From: Wyeomyia smithii
Taxonomy: Eukaryota > Arthropoda > Insecta > Diptera > Culicidae
Assembly (NCBI RefSeq): GCF_029784165.1
Contig: NC_073695.1
Span: 55,315,467 to 55,379,466, forward strand
Length of the DNA: 64,000 bases
Direction of reading: 5' to 3'
The notes below the pieces were generated by a model. That model was not told where the DNA came from, made no database searches, and saw nothing but the letters and a program-made list of their open reading frames with translations. Below, piece by piece: positions 25,391 to 36,151 of the stretch. The translations under genes were made by a program, and so were the position numbers. The first letter of the stretch is position 1. Every line of letters begins with the position of its first letter.

Positions 25391-27140
25391 TCTGATTTTT
25401 TTTCCGAAATTGTAGGATTGCATAATGTCAAATCCAAAACTCCTCCCCTGATCACGAAACCATTTTAATAGCTATATATTCAAAAGTTTAGTTCTACTCA
25501 ACTTATTATGCAGTTTTTATGTTTTAACTCTATTTAAAAATATTTGGTGTTATACGGAATCTCATGTAAAATAAAATCTTGATGATGCATCTTGAATATC
25601 TTGATTTTATCAATATCTCTTAATTTCCTAAAATGCTACCATAAAAAATTTTCATATCACGGACAGCAAACAGCTAGAACGATCCAATTAGGCATCTCAC
25701 GTGAAGAACGAAATTCCACCGATCGTCAACAGACAGAATGTTATGCAATTCACCCAAACCAGTTCCGAACCAACAAGAAGCAACAACCTGAATTTTTCAC
25801 ACGGCTGTTGTCGTTACCAATTAACGCCCCGCAGCGTCCGCCGTTCTAAAATCGTAACATTTAATTATCATTTCCCCCGAATCGGTCAATAAACGTTACG
25901 GGGCTTATTATGCACCACATTTTCCTTGCAGCGGATTTCAAGGCGAGCCACGACAAATGCCGTCCTATCGCGTCAGCTTCGGTAAAGCGGTGATTGATTC
26001 CAGCACTCATAAATTACGCCCCTCATGGTTCTCCTCGTTGGGCCCAAAGGATTGTGCAGTCCTACCCTGGCGGCGGGTTTCTAATACGTTCCGAATCAAG
26101 CATCTGGTTAAATCGCAAACGACTGATAGTAATTTATTGAAGTTTAATAAATTGAAATTTATCAACAGGCCAGTTGCGTTGAACGTAACGCTAACTAGTC
26201 AGTATTTCGCTGCTTTAACCACAATTTTTACGGTTTACTTGATTAGCAAAGTTCTTCTTTTTAACGGTGTGATATTGCAGAATTGTATATTTAATAAAAT
26301 ATGTGACGATGGGGTCATTAATTTTATAACTAATAGTACTCATGTGGCTGCAATGAGCCAATCGTCATTGAAGCGTGAGTTTGTTGGTTGAAATAAAGAT
26401 TAATGCTCATCATAAACCCAGTTGACCAGGCTACTTGCAATAGCAGAAACGGCAGCACACACGGCAATCTATTTGGGAGTTTACCACATCGGTATGTCGA
26501 TGCAATCAAGATCAACGATCTATCATTTTGAATTTCTGGGGTGTGCTACTTTTCAACTTTGGATTCCCTCGGGGTGGAATCCATTTGGAATTTCATAGTA
26601 AAGAAAGTGATCCAAAGCATCGCCAATGATTTCGGTCGTTATGAAGGATTGGTGCAGCAAACCGCAAACCGCACAAAACTGCTGCCATTTATTTGCTTTT
26701 GTGGGGCCACGTCCAGCGGCCTTATGCGGTTTGTTAAATCGTAAATCTACCGGTAGAATGAGTTCAATGATCCAGTTCAAAACATTGGAATTGAGGCTGT
26801 ATTTCTTATCGACATGGTCGTGCGTGAGGAATAGTTTGAGGGTTCAAAATTCCCACCCTATTCCAGAGGCGGCAGAAAATACATTCGGTGATACGCATTT
26901 GGAAATTAGGTATTACATGGTCACCAATTATATAACTAAAACTGAGACGGTAGCAACACTACTTTACTTTTCCTCTCCTCCAAACGAAAAAAAATCCTAT
27001 GGTAAACATAGCCATACCGGTCATCTTTTGGTCGTGATGGTAGAAGGTTAATCTCTTAAAACACATCCTTAGCTCGCCTCAGATACACAAAGTAAACAAG
27101 CAATAGTATTGTATCTTCATTCATTGTGGTTAAAGTAACT
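25391..27140. other. no supported gene
   Basis: 25660-26110 has balanced composition and a splice-acceptor-like TTTTCCTTGCAG ending at 25931, followed by a 144-codon frame (25957-26391). That frame has no recognisable domain and its second half is AT-driven, so it is not called. Several overlapping frames at 26540-27050 on both strands cancel as shadows. Confidence 0.3.
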
Positions 27141-27230
27141 TTATTCAATAAGTAAAGTAAAAACCAAATAAGTCGCACGAATCGTTAGCTTATTGATAAT
27201 CATAATTTAATGTGAGTTTACTCACTTCAT

Positions 27231-27515
27231 TTAATTCATAAACACAATAAAGTCTGATCTATGAACCATTCCACGGAGACATGTTATGGACTCTCCAAAT
27301 TGGCATATTCCGGATCTGTCTGGAAATGAAGAAAAAAAAAACACATCAACAGCACATTCAAACCCCAAACCGCAAAATCGCGAGCGGCGTATTCGGTGTT
27401 GTCGTTCATTAGAATAAATTATTGCATTGCTAAATGTGTAACACCCACACAGCATAATGGCGATGAGGACGACGATCTTGGTGTAGTTATTACTTCTTTT
27501 GTGGCATACATTCAT
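27231..27515 (-). CDS. hypothetical small secreted cysteine-containing peptide
   Basis: A 94-codon frame. Residues 12-30 form a hydrophobic core (TKIVVLIAIMLCGCYTF) ending near SNA, as expected for a signal peptide. A dibasic-type RIRRS follows and then a segment with four cysteines in FCGLGFEC and ICQFGESITC. The frame contains a strong acceptor (a T run, then CTTCATTTCCAG near 27324), so a 51-bp intron may remove GLGFECAVDVFFFSSFP, leaving a two-exon peptide in the same frame. TTTATT at 27139-27144 gives an AATAAA about 90 bases after the stop on this strand. No named neuropeptide or toxin family could be matched. It may be a chance frame. Confidence 0.3.
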   Translation of the reverse strand: MNVCHKRSNNYTKIVVLIAIMLCGCYTFSNAIIYSNERQHRIRRSRFCGLGFECAVDVFFFSSFPDRSGICQFGESITCLRGMVHRSDFIVFMN

Positions 27516-27519
27516 GGAA

Positions 27520-29390
27520 CAATGTGAACATTTTTGTCATAGTGTGCTCTTAAGTGACAACAGTGGACTTATTTGTACATGAAAACTTGCTTAATACGGT
27601 GCTAAAATTACGATCATTATTGCAAAGTACCGTAGCGAAGCAAGCTAATGTTATGCTAATTTGTGGTTGCACGGCGGAATAACATCACACATGATTTGTG
27701 TAGAGGTTGATAGCCTTTGTAAAATCACTGTCCATAGCTTCCCCGTAAAATAAATCCTTATAAGACCTCACCTTGCACAAAACCTTAAACAAAACTGATC
27801 TCCAATCGTTCAGTGACCATATTTGTAGATATTTTGGCGTGAGGGATGCAATGCTCGAACGATACGTTAATGAATTAATATGCTCAGCAGATAACCGAAT
27901 AAATCTATATCAAATTTCAAGAGGCCACACACTCATCCTCAACCAGCTGTAGCCGAGGACACTTCGACATCACTCGGCGGGGTTTTCGAGCAGTTTGGTT
28001 GGGTGCGCAGGAATACGCGAGAGGGAAATCTAACCTGGAGCCACATGCAATAAATTGTCCGCAAGCTGCAGACCGTCGTCGGATCATTCAATTAATTCCG
28101 ACAGTGTTTCGTCGATATTTTATTTGTCCGACGGCTCCCAGGGTGTGTGTGTGTGTGCTTATCAATTCCGGCGGTGCGCGCGGCGGTATGACAAAATATT
28201 GGATTAGCAAATACGTGTTGAGGTGTAGCTTATGTGGCTAAGCTTCTTTTTGACTGATGGTTTATGCTAATTCGAGAATATCTCGAAACGTGCGAATGAC
28301 ACTGCATCGAATATTGGTGGGAGCGAATTTGGTAGCTGATCGTTATCCAGGCATTCATAAAATTATTCGTTTGATCAATAAGTCATTTTACAGTGTTCTC
28401 ATGCATTTGATCGGTTATACAACGGTTGGAGTCTCAATTGTGAAACATGGAGAAAGTCACTGACCCTGCAACTGTCAGCTACACAAAGGCTGCAGAGTGT
28501 ATCGACAAAAAAACTTTTCGTAATGAACTATTCTTGTTGAAGATTTTAACTCCTATCATCGTACTGTAAAAGGGGCGAATCCACATAAAATTCAAGAGAT
28601 CTGCCATGAAAAATAGTAAATTAGAAATATGGATATCAATTCATCAGCCAACAGAATAAGATCTGAATAAATAAGCCGGTGAATGAAGCTCTTTGCTAAA
28701 TCTCCTTTTTCTTACAAACTTTTTTCTTCTCACTTGATATTTGTGAGGGTACGTAAAGTTCTCTGTAGTTCTCTTAAATTCATGTCTATTATTCTTTCTC
28801 AATTGTTCTCAAAACATGGACGGTGATGGATTTCAGCGATGACAATTCGCTAGATAAATTGGACTTTTCTTTAGCAACATTAAATTATATTAAAAGAAAC
28901 CATTCGGATTAGGTTACTGATTGTTTCCAAACAGAATAACAAGCAGTAAAGCGTGAAAATAGGCAAAAACTTTAATCGAAAGTTTTAGATTTGGATGAAA
29001 TTTTGCATACTTCTTCGGCATAGAAAACTGAACTTTTTTATGCGTGAAGTTTTCAATTTCTTAAGTGGCGGAAGCATTTCAGCATACACTTAATTTCAAA
29101 CATTGTAACTCAACAATCTTCGACTATCATACAAAAAGTTGGTGGGATCTAAGAATGATTTGTAAAAGTTCAAGATGTTGTGCATAAAACACGACCGCAA
29201 GTTAACGTAGAATTACGACAACTGATTAAATGTTACAGTAGATTAGGAAATATAATCGATTGAGGTCAATTAATTTGATGGTCTGATGCGGTAAATTTCA
29301 GTAATAACTCTCTTTTAAATCCCTCCAACATAGGGATTACAAAAGACTTTCTTGTAGCAATAAAAATAATTTTTATTCAACACTAATAAA
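27520..29390. other. no supported gene; short GT run
   Basis: 27990-28230 has balanced composition and a GT run at 28143-28158. 28250-29390 is AT-rich. A block near 29190 (CACGACCGCAAGTTAACGTA) has inverted similarity to text near 29960, possibly the two ends of a decayed repeat. Confidence 0.3.
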
Positions 29391-29399
29391 CGCGGCGGC

Positions 29400-29760
29400 A
29401 CTCAAAAGATTCAAAATTGTAACTGATGTCGATTCACAGTGTTTGGTTATCACCCCGGTTCCGGAAATACTGATTCTGGCTGTATTTGTTTACTGTTGGT
29501 AGTGTTCTAAAAGCCATAAGTCACCATCTAGAATTTTAAGATAACATCTTAGGTCAATGATGCCCCTGTGTATTATCCTGATTACGCAGATTTATCCCGA
29601 TTTACGGAATAATTTTTGGCTATTCTCCATAAAACAGAAGACACCAGCTTGAACTTCAAAATGCCGTCAGGAGTTTATTTCCGGCCTCCTAGATATTATT
29701 TTGATTCCGAAAATACCGCATGGCGTCTGGCCTTGTTTTCTGTTTTTATTAGTCGAAATC
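29400..29760. repeat. isolated decayed copy of the 126-bp tandem units
   Basis: CCGGTTCCGGAAATACTGAT, CCATAAGTCACCATCTAGAA and CTTGAACTTCAAAATGCCGTC-like text match the units of the giant inverted repeat (12660-13770), more diverged. Roughly three units are present, without the other blocks of that family. Confidence 0.6.
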
Positions 29761-29769
29761 TTTATAAGC

Positions 29770-30545
29770 ATCATAAAATCACCATTGTTCACGTTTTAGT
29801 GGCCGTGTATCTAATTTCTCAATAGACTGCTGCAAGAATTAAGGAAATTTGTTTAAAACTAATTGAGTTATTAGCATTTAAAATTGGACAATTGTCGTGA
29901 CGCACTCGATGTTTTCGTTTTTTCAATTTGCACTCCTAGCCCAGAATGTTGCCTTACGATGTAATTCTACGTCAAAAAATATTCACTGAGAAATAAGTAG
30001 GAGGGTGGTATCCAATACACGACCGCATGATAAGGTTGGACTACGGTATTTTTTCATATTCCATCAAAATAAATAGTGGACGGAATTGTTACCCTAGTAT
30101 TTTCTGCAATTTGCTCGAACAGTGCATTTCTAAATGCTGAGTCGGTAAACTGAAATAAACAATAATCTATACTAAATGAATGAATGGAACTCTTCTATAT
30201 TAGTGCCTCCACTTTATACATATTCGAATCAGAAAAAAACCTTTGTTCGTATCTTTATCGTCTAGACAAACATTTAATTTAGCGAATTTCTTTTTTCAGC
30301 AAACAGCAAATTAAACGAAACTATTTGAAAATGGAAACCAGAGTGATTCATCGTTGTCATAAAGGTTTTGACGAGTGACAGAAAAATATATTTAATTCTT
30401 AGATTATGATTTGGAGCACTTCAAAAAGCTTTGGTTTTTCTCACAATAATGACAAGTAAGTTTGGCTTGGCATAATCTTTTTGTTATTCTCCGCGAACAA
30501 TAACAATAACGAACACAAACCAAACGTAACGCGATAAATCCTGAA
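29770..30545. other. no gene seen
   Basis: AT-rich. 29950-30060 contains a TGTAATTCTACGTC block that resembles, inverted, the block near 29200. Confidence 0.3.
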
Positions 30546-30549
30546 AATA

Positions 30550-30690
30550 CTACTAACATGTTCGGACATGTTCAGCAATGCTGTGCAGTCTACCGGTTGG
30601 TCCATCTGCTGTGGAACGCTTTGATCGAATGAGTTGCCTGCTCAGCCTTGCTGGGCTAGAATCAGTTGCTGCTCTTCCGGTTGCGGATTG
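30550..30690. repeat. dispersed repeat, copy C (inverted)
   Basis: Reverse complement of about 2580-2725. It keeps AACATGTTCGGACATGTT, CTGCTGTGGAACGCT, GAATGAGT and GCCTGCT in the same order. The palindrome is preserved with one change. Confidence 0.7.
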
Positions 30691-30984
30691 CTCCAGTTTC
30701 CAGTAAGAGTCAACCAAAAGTTAGTGATTCAAATTTCTTGATCAATTTGTTGTTTTTGTTACAATAACGAATAAGTTCGTAAAAGAATTTCTAATATATA
30801 AGCGCCCGAGCCCAAACCACTTTTTCCATGGTTGAATTGCTAGAACTCCAAATTTAGGCGCCCAACTTCCAACATCAAAAAGCAAGTTGAAACTTGCTAT
30901 TGTTTTTTTGTACGAAAGCTTGGAGGTATAACAAACATTTTGGTAACAAATCTAGAGTGTAGTTTGATTCTGCCATACCCATAC

Positions 30985-31044
30985 CACACACACACACACA
31001 CTTTGTATACAAACACTCACACACACACGCTATACACACACACG
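30985..31044. repeat. CA-rich microsatellite
   Basis: Interrupted CA runs with CTATACACACAC. The same wording resumes at 32312-32335 after the inserted transposon, so the element landed in this tract. Confidence 0.85.
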
Positions 31045-32311
31045 CAGGGCCGGCGGGTGATGTGGGTAGTATGGGTAGTAGTACCCACTCGGAAAATATC
31101 CTTATGGGTACTTACTCAGACGGAATTATCGGACAAAACCAAAAAATGTTATGATTTCTATGTCCGAAACTTAAAGTTGCCGCGCACATGTACGAGCGAC
31201 CGCTTTTTAATGGATATCGTTGAGCGAGAGTTCATGAGGCCTTACCAGAAGTCTGCTTAAGATTAAATTTTGGATGGAGACTTTTTTCGAGAAGACAAAA
31301 TTATTGATCCTTGAGTTTGCATTTAAAATGCACAAAAATTGTCTATTTTTCATGGGTTTACCTTCACACACACTAACAAAACATCCCAAGCAGCATCAAT
31401 CATAGTAACCTATGAGTCATCTGATAAAATTAATTCGAACTCAAACCGTGATGGCGAAAACAGTGGAACTACTTCATTCAGAAGTGTATGCGTTCAAAGA
31501 ACGGTACCCCGTTGCGTCAACAACGAATATCGTACGCCACTTTGTGGACGCCGGATACGCCCGTTTCGGCATCTACAATATCTTGGCACTATTGGACAAG
31601 AATCAAAGCATCGAAAAAAAAACCGGTTCCAAACGCCCGATGACCCTAAACGAAAAGAAGCTTAAAAGGATGCTGAAGAGAAAGACCGAGGGGAAAGTGG
31701 CTACATCGCTGCGTGTGCTTGGTCTGGAGATTGGTGCCACCAGCCAAATTGTGAAAATTATCTGGCGAACATGGATGACAACGACTGGCAGGGCCCTTCG
31801 TATTTTACTTCCTCCGCGGAGGAAATGAGCTCCGAGGTGAAGTTCATTTGACACACCAAGTTCCCCAAGATGGTGCTGCTGTTGCTGACAATCGACGAGA
31901 AGGAGATGTCAAAGCCGCTCTTTTTTCGCTCCGGACTGGCCGTGAAAGGGGAAATTTATAATAAGAAGTGCCTAACGAAAGTTGCGTCATCAAGAAATAC
32001 CATAAGGGCGAAAACGCCGTACACTGGCTGGATTTACCGTTGGCCCACTACTGGAAGCAATCGTTGGAGGAGATGGAGCGTCCTCTAGCTGACCCCATCG
32101 AGAGTTTTTGGGCAAAACTGAAGCGTAAGATCTACTCCAATAATTTTAACGCGAAAATTGATAAATACAAGGAAGAAAGAACTCAGAAACATGCCCACAC
32201 GCATGTTTTCGTCCGCCATGGTGATTGTTCCGGTGAACTACTGGAAGGCCACTTTTGAACCTTTCCTATTCCTCACTACCCACTCGGGAAAATAGTGTGA
32301 CGCCGGTTTTG
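31045..32311. mobile_element. ITmD37E-like Tc1/mariner transposon, decayed
   Basis: An element of about 1.27 kb inside a CA tract. Left end CAGGGCCGGCGGGTGATG; the right end, read inverted, is CAAAACCGGCGTCACACT. Subterminal blocks ACTACCCACTCGG (right, near 32273) and its near copy TACCCACTCGG (left, 31082) also mirror each other. The size and the encoded transposase fit mosquito ITmD37E elements. TA target bases are not clear in this repetitive target. Confidence 0.7.
31451..32258 (+). pseudogene. ITmD37E-like transposase pseudogene
   Basis: The N-terminal DNA-binding part is intact in one frame (31451-31765): MAKTVELLHSEVYAFKER, VRHFVDAGYARFGIYNILA, KKTGSKRPMTLNEKKLK. The frame then shifts; the piece with the first catalytic aspartates is largely deleted, GPSYFTSSAEEMSSEVKFI ends in a stop at 31848, and KPLFFRSGLAVKGEIYNKK follows. 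After a second shift (about 31985) the catalytic C-terminal part reads WLDLPLAHYW (second D) and DPIESFWAKLKRKIYSNNF (E). The D-to-E distance is shorter than 37 because of an internal deletion. Normal proteins of this family have about 350 residues; this copy cannot be functional. Confidence 0.75.
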
Positions 32312-32870
32312 CACACACGCTATAAACACACACACGCACCTGCCAAGTCTTACAATTGCTGGTCTTGTTCAATTCCGGTCTGTATCACAACAATATCTGA
32401 ATACTGTTGAGATCCAACTCAGATCGAAGGTAAGTTGAACTGATCGCCTTGATGGTACCAGGGAAAGAGCTTCTCAGCGAAAGCTTTGCTGTGTTGTGTT
32501 TTGTTCTACAAATTTTTGGTGGTTCAAGCGAATAAAATAAATGTTTTTATCTTTGGTAATTGCGTTTGGGTTGCTCTTCAAATTTTTTTACTGCAGATTA
32601 ATAGAGTAATTGCTGTAGACTTAGCACCCTTGTTGCAATAGTCACTGTAGAAATTTGAAAGATGCTAATATATACGTACAACTTGAATCTAACTGAATCT
32701 ACTATATAACATAATCTAGTATATACAAGCCGCGTAATCTGACATTTGGTATTTTTGCGCAAATTTAGTTTTAGTGTCGAGCAATTTTGTGTGTACTTTT
32801 GGAACTGTCGCCTCTTGGTAGAGGTCTGTGATTATTGAGTGGGGTCTGCGACAGTTAAGCGACTATATTG
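32312..32870. other. no gene seen
   Basis: CA-rich at the left edge, then AT-rich. The 3' continuation of the Jockey-like RT should lie here on the minus strand, but only a few weak residues near 32795-32880 can be matched. Confidence 0.3.
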
Positions 32871-32879
32871 CCGATAATT

Positions 32880-34255
32880 TTTGTATGATATGGTGAAAAT
32901 TGAAGACACAGACCTTGTATACAAGCCCGTCATGCCAGACCTTTTTAAACAATTTTTCGACATTCAACAATGCCATGGCTGTGGACTTGGATACAGCCCT
33001 GTCACTTCTGATGTTATTCAACACCCACGCCAGCTGGTGCGTGGTAGAATGTCCCTTTCTAACCCCAAACTGTTCCGAGGAAAGATGTTGTTTTCTTCAG
33101 CAACCTCCATCATCAGTTTGAGGATCAGTTTTTCAAACAGTTTGCCCAACGGTGAGAGTAGGCTGATCGATCGGTAGCTTTATGCCAACCCGGGTTTGAG
33201 CATAGAGATGATCTTGGCTTTGTAAGAATGCTTGAATAGTAGTACAATTCCAAGCATCTGTTAAGATAGAGCTCAACAGCAGGTGGTCTTAAATATATTG
33301 AAGATCCCAGCGATTCAGCGACGAGCAAACCTGTTTTGCTGTGATTTCATCTTCTTGAGGAACGGTACAAGAGGAGTTTTCGAGGTTGCTGATGCAATGC
33401 TCAACCTGGTCTTCCATTGGACTAGCCGACGATGATGCAATATGGTCACCTACCGTATTTGCTCTCTCGACTGACGAAACAAGGAGACTGTCTCCAACCC
33501 TGAGGGGAGGAACTGGTTTGAGGAGCGATTTCAGCACCTTGGCTACTGTCCAAATGGCCTAACAGGGCCATGCAAACTGTGAACTACACGTCGGAACTTT
33601 GCATTCTGAAATGAGACCTTCCTGGCAGCAATCTGCCTGTTCAGATCGGCCACCTCGAGTTTTATGTCCAGATCACGGGTCCTCTGGAACTGGCATCTAC
33701 ACACATTCCGCAATCGATTTAGCAACCGGGTATGGGAATCAATAGCAAGGAACTTACCCCTCACAGGAACAGGTCGGATAGACGTTTCATCGGACATGTT
33801 TATGGCTCATTGGAGACCCTCTAACACGCCTAGTCTATGTCTTCTACGTTGTCAAGCGGTGGCGCCTCGTCTATGTTGTTGTCCACCATTCGAGCAAAGC
33901 TCTCCCAGTCGACATGGAGGTAATCTTTCCGCAGGAGCTACACTGATCCCCACCTCAGCTTCCGCAGGTTGGTGGTCTGAACTCAGATCGTTGTGCGCCA
34001 CTGGTTTGCACAGCTCAATGCTAGCCAGGAAGAAATCCAGAGTAGATGGGTTCGGGGCCGGGGAAATATGGGTCAGCTCGTCCGGAAACTACATCGTGTA
34101 CAAGCCATGCTGCGCGTGGTCGAAGAGTAGGCGACCTTTTGGTTTTGTTGGTAGTTTCCCTAGGCTTCGTGGCAGGCATTCTTCAGGTCATTCTGGTCTT
34201 TTTCAACAACGAAACGGGAGTTGTCAGGTTGTTCTTGAACTGCGTTGCTGGTACG
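32880..34255 (-). pseudogene. Jockey-clade ORF2 fragment (endonuclease C-terminus and RT N-terminus)
   Basis: Reading leftward: endonuclease tail GRLLFDHAQHGLY, NPSTLDFFLASIEL and SSDHQPA (about 33964-34150), the SDH motif of apurinic-type endonucleases; linker FLAIDSHTRLLNRLRN...FQRTRDLDIKLEVADLN (33600-33770); a segment before RT (33289-33537); then RT fingers YRSISLLSPLGKLFEKLIL (33110-33175), VRKGHSTTHQLAWVLNN (33012-33062) and STAMALLNVEKLFKKVWHDG (near 32920-32985), where the palm aspartate of the usual DVEKAFD is changed. The endonuclease N-terminus is missing and stops and shifts break the frame. Together with the Gag part at 35523-36150 it forms one element, interrupted by the hAT element. 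Confidence 0.8.
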
Positions 34256-34714
34256 TAGGGTGGTTTACCGAAAACCGGTATTATCGGTATTTTTCTTAAA
34301 ATTGAAAAAAAAAACTTGTCACAATATTCATAAATCATTATAGAGCTAATGAATGCTACCAACTTAGGTAGGCGTTACATGACGGTATATATAATAAATA
34401 CATTTAGAGAGAAGCAACATTGAATATAAATTTATTTTCTAAATTAAACAGCTAATCTCTTTACACACTCATACTTACAGGGGCAACTAGTGAGTTTCGA
34501 ACCTACTAGTTCAACTACAAATTCTGAAAATCATAGTTTGAGGCAGTAATCACAATCATGGTCGCGAGAAAACACAAGTCATTATTCGTTTTCGATTGAA
34601 GCTAGTTATGGACAAGATGCTCCTGATACAAAGTGTTTACAGAATGAAATAATCAATCAATTAAGAATTTCATCCTAAAAATTACTGCCCCTTGAAAAAG
34701 TTACATTTAAATAG

Positions 34715-34813
34715 CTACAGCATAGCCAAAGCTTCGTCGCCCATACCGCAGCGGATTTTATTAGCAATATTTCTAGCTGAGAAAAATGCTTTCTTAGGTT
34801 CAACTGACTTTGG
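34715..34813 (-). pseudogene. hAT transposase C-terminal relic
   Basis: The minus strand reads PKSVEPKKAFFSARNIANK, then IRCGMGDEALAML and a stop. This matches the conserved hAT dimerisation region (the S-E-AFS-A-G, K-R-RL-D, AL-L pattern recalled from Hermes/hobo-like proteins). The frame is broken just upstream by a stop. Only about 32 residues remain, so the element depends on a transposase from elsewhere. Confidence 0.7.
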
Positions 34814-35136
34814 ACGAACTGTTCAAAGAACAGAACAGAATAGGGAAGTATTTACCTTCAGTTCCTTCGGATTCTTGTCTAATCATCATTTTATTTTCTT
34901 CTTTATTCATTTACTCTTCTCAACAGTCTCAGATATTGTTTCTCTAAGAATTTTGAAGTCATTCACAAATTCAAAACTAAGTTTGGCGATGTGAAAGAAA
35001 ATTGAAATAAAAATCTGCATGTTTATTTTGTTCCTATGAGTTTCGAAATTATGTTCTTCGTAATCATATCACAGGATTCATTCATTGAAGTTTTCCAAAC
35101 TCTGTTAAATTTATCCAGTGTTATATCTGGATCGTA

Positions 35137-35188
35137 TACCACATGAGATCAAAACAATGGTCGCAGTGGTCCAAATCTTACAAAAAAA
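35137..35188 (+). mobile_element. 52-bp micro-retroposon, copy 2
   Basis: This insert lies inside the hAT element and is flanked by an exact 12-bp duplication ATCTGGATCGTA (35125-35136 and 35189-35200). It begins TACCACA and ends CTTAC plus seven A, as in the copy at 4368-4419. A-tail plus target duplication is the signature of target-primed retroposition. Confidence 0.8.
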
Positions 35189-35530
35189 ATCTGGATCGTA
35201 ATGAAGCATAGGTACTCATAAATGCAAAACCATAATTGTGCAGCGACACGTCCATAGATGCAACCGGAGACGCTGAGCAAAAAATAAATTTAAAATCAAA
35301 ATCATGTAAATTTTTTAGTTTTATTTTGAATAATACAGTGAGAATTACTTCCCCAAACAATGATTTTCAGAATTTTGTAGTTGAACAAGTAGGTTAAAAG
35401 AACACGAGTCGCCCCTGGTTTGTATAAATTCGAAAAAATAAAAATACCGGTTTTACCAGTTTTTATTTTTATGAATACCGAAATACCGGTTTTTCGAAAA
35501 GTCGGTAATACCGACCACCCTACTGGTACG

Positions 35531-36150
35531 TTACTGAGTTTGCACTGCCGAGGTCAGCAGACGGTGATGAACCGTATAAGCCCAGTTGTTGATTTGACCT
35601 CCACACTAAGGACTTCGGCACCGTCCACGGGGCAATCCAACGTAGGGGGGTCCTTGGCGCAGATGTTGCAAAGCGGTTTGATGTTGCAATTGCGGGTTTG
35701 ATGAACGAAATTGAGGCACCTCTGACACCTTGTTACGTCCCGATTGCCACCTCAATAGGGCTCCCAACGGATAATAATAGAAAACAAAGAGCCGATAGCT
35801 AGCAACGGGCTCAGTATTACTGTCTCTTTTGGAAAATGGACCAGAAATAGAAAATTTGGGTATTGCCTTACGTATTCGTTCTTGCGTTTCATCTGGTAGA
35901 CAGTAATTGGGGCCAATTCGTACCGATCCTTGATTGCGGCGTTGATCAGCTTGGGATCAAAACCTGGCAAACCTTGGATTATTAATGAACGTCGAAATCC
36001 CCCTTCGTGGGAAGGATGACCTTTGTGCCGATGCCGCACAGTTGACAATGCAAAATATCTGATGAGCTTAATAAGTGGTACATTCTTAACCACCAGCGGA
36101 GGAAATACCACTTGCGCCACATTCTGGCTGGCAACATCCAAAGTTTTAGT
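35531..36150 (-). pseudogene. Jockey-clade ORF1 (Gag-like) fragment
   Basis: Reading leftward: a nucleic-acid-binding fold segment with TKVILPTKGDFDVHSLIIQG, LPGFDPKLINAAIKDRYELA and YPNFLFLVHFPKETV (about 35820-36080, across a frameshift near 36005), then zinc knuckles CQRCLNFVHQTRNC and CNICAKDPPTLDC (35625-35730). The order and spelling match Gag proteins of the Jockey clade, which bind element RNA. Stops follow the knuckles near 35565 and the hAT insertion comes next. The 5' part is cut by the SINE at 36152. Confidence 0.8.
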
Positions 36151-36151
36151 G

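Larger units (their letters stand above)
34256..35522. mobile_element. non-autonomous hAT element inserted in the Jockey-like element
   Basis: A 1267-bp element with ends TAGGGTGG-TTTACCG and, inverted from the right, TAGGGTGG-TCGGTATT. It is flanked by a perfect 8-bp target duplication CTGGTACG (34248-34255 and 35523-35530), diagnostic of hAT-type insertion, and it splits the Jockey-like ORFs. Near both ends lie ACCGGTATT-like subterminal repeats. A relic of a hAT transposase C-terminus is present inside. Confidence 0.9.

Noticed and set aside
25957..26391. 144-codon frame after a splice-acceptor-like site
   Set aside because: No domain, no leader, and the C-terminal half is low-GC noise.
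33664..34299. 211-codon plus-strand frame
   Set aside because: It lies opposite the Jockey-like linker and endonuclease and crosses into the hAT element end; shadow frame.
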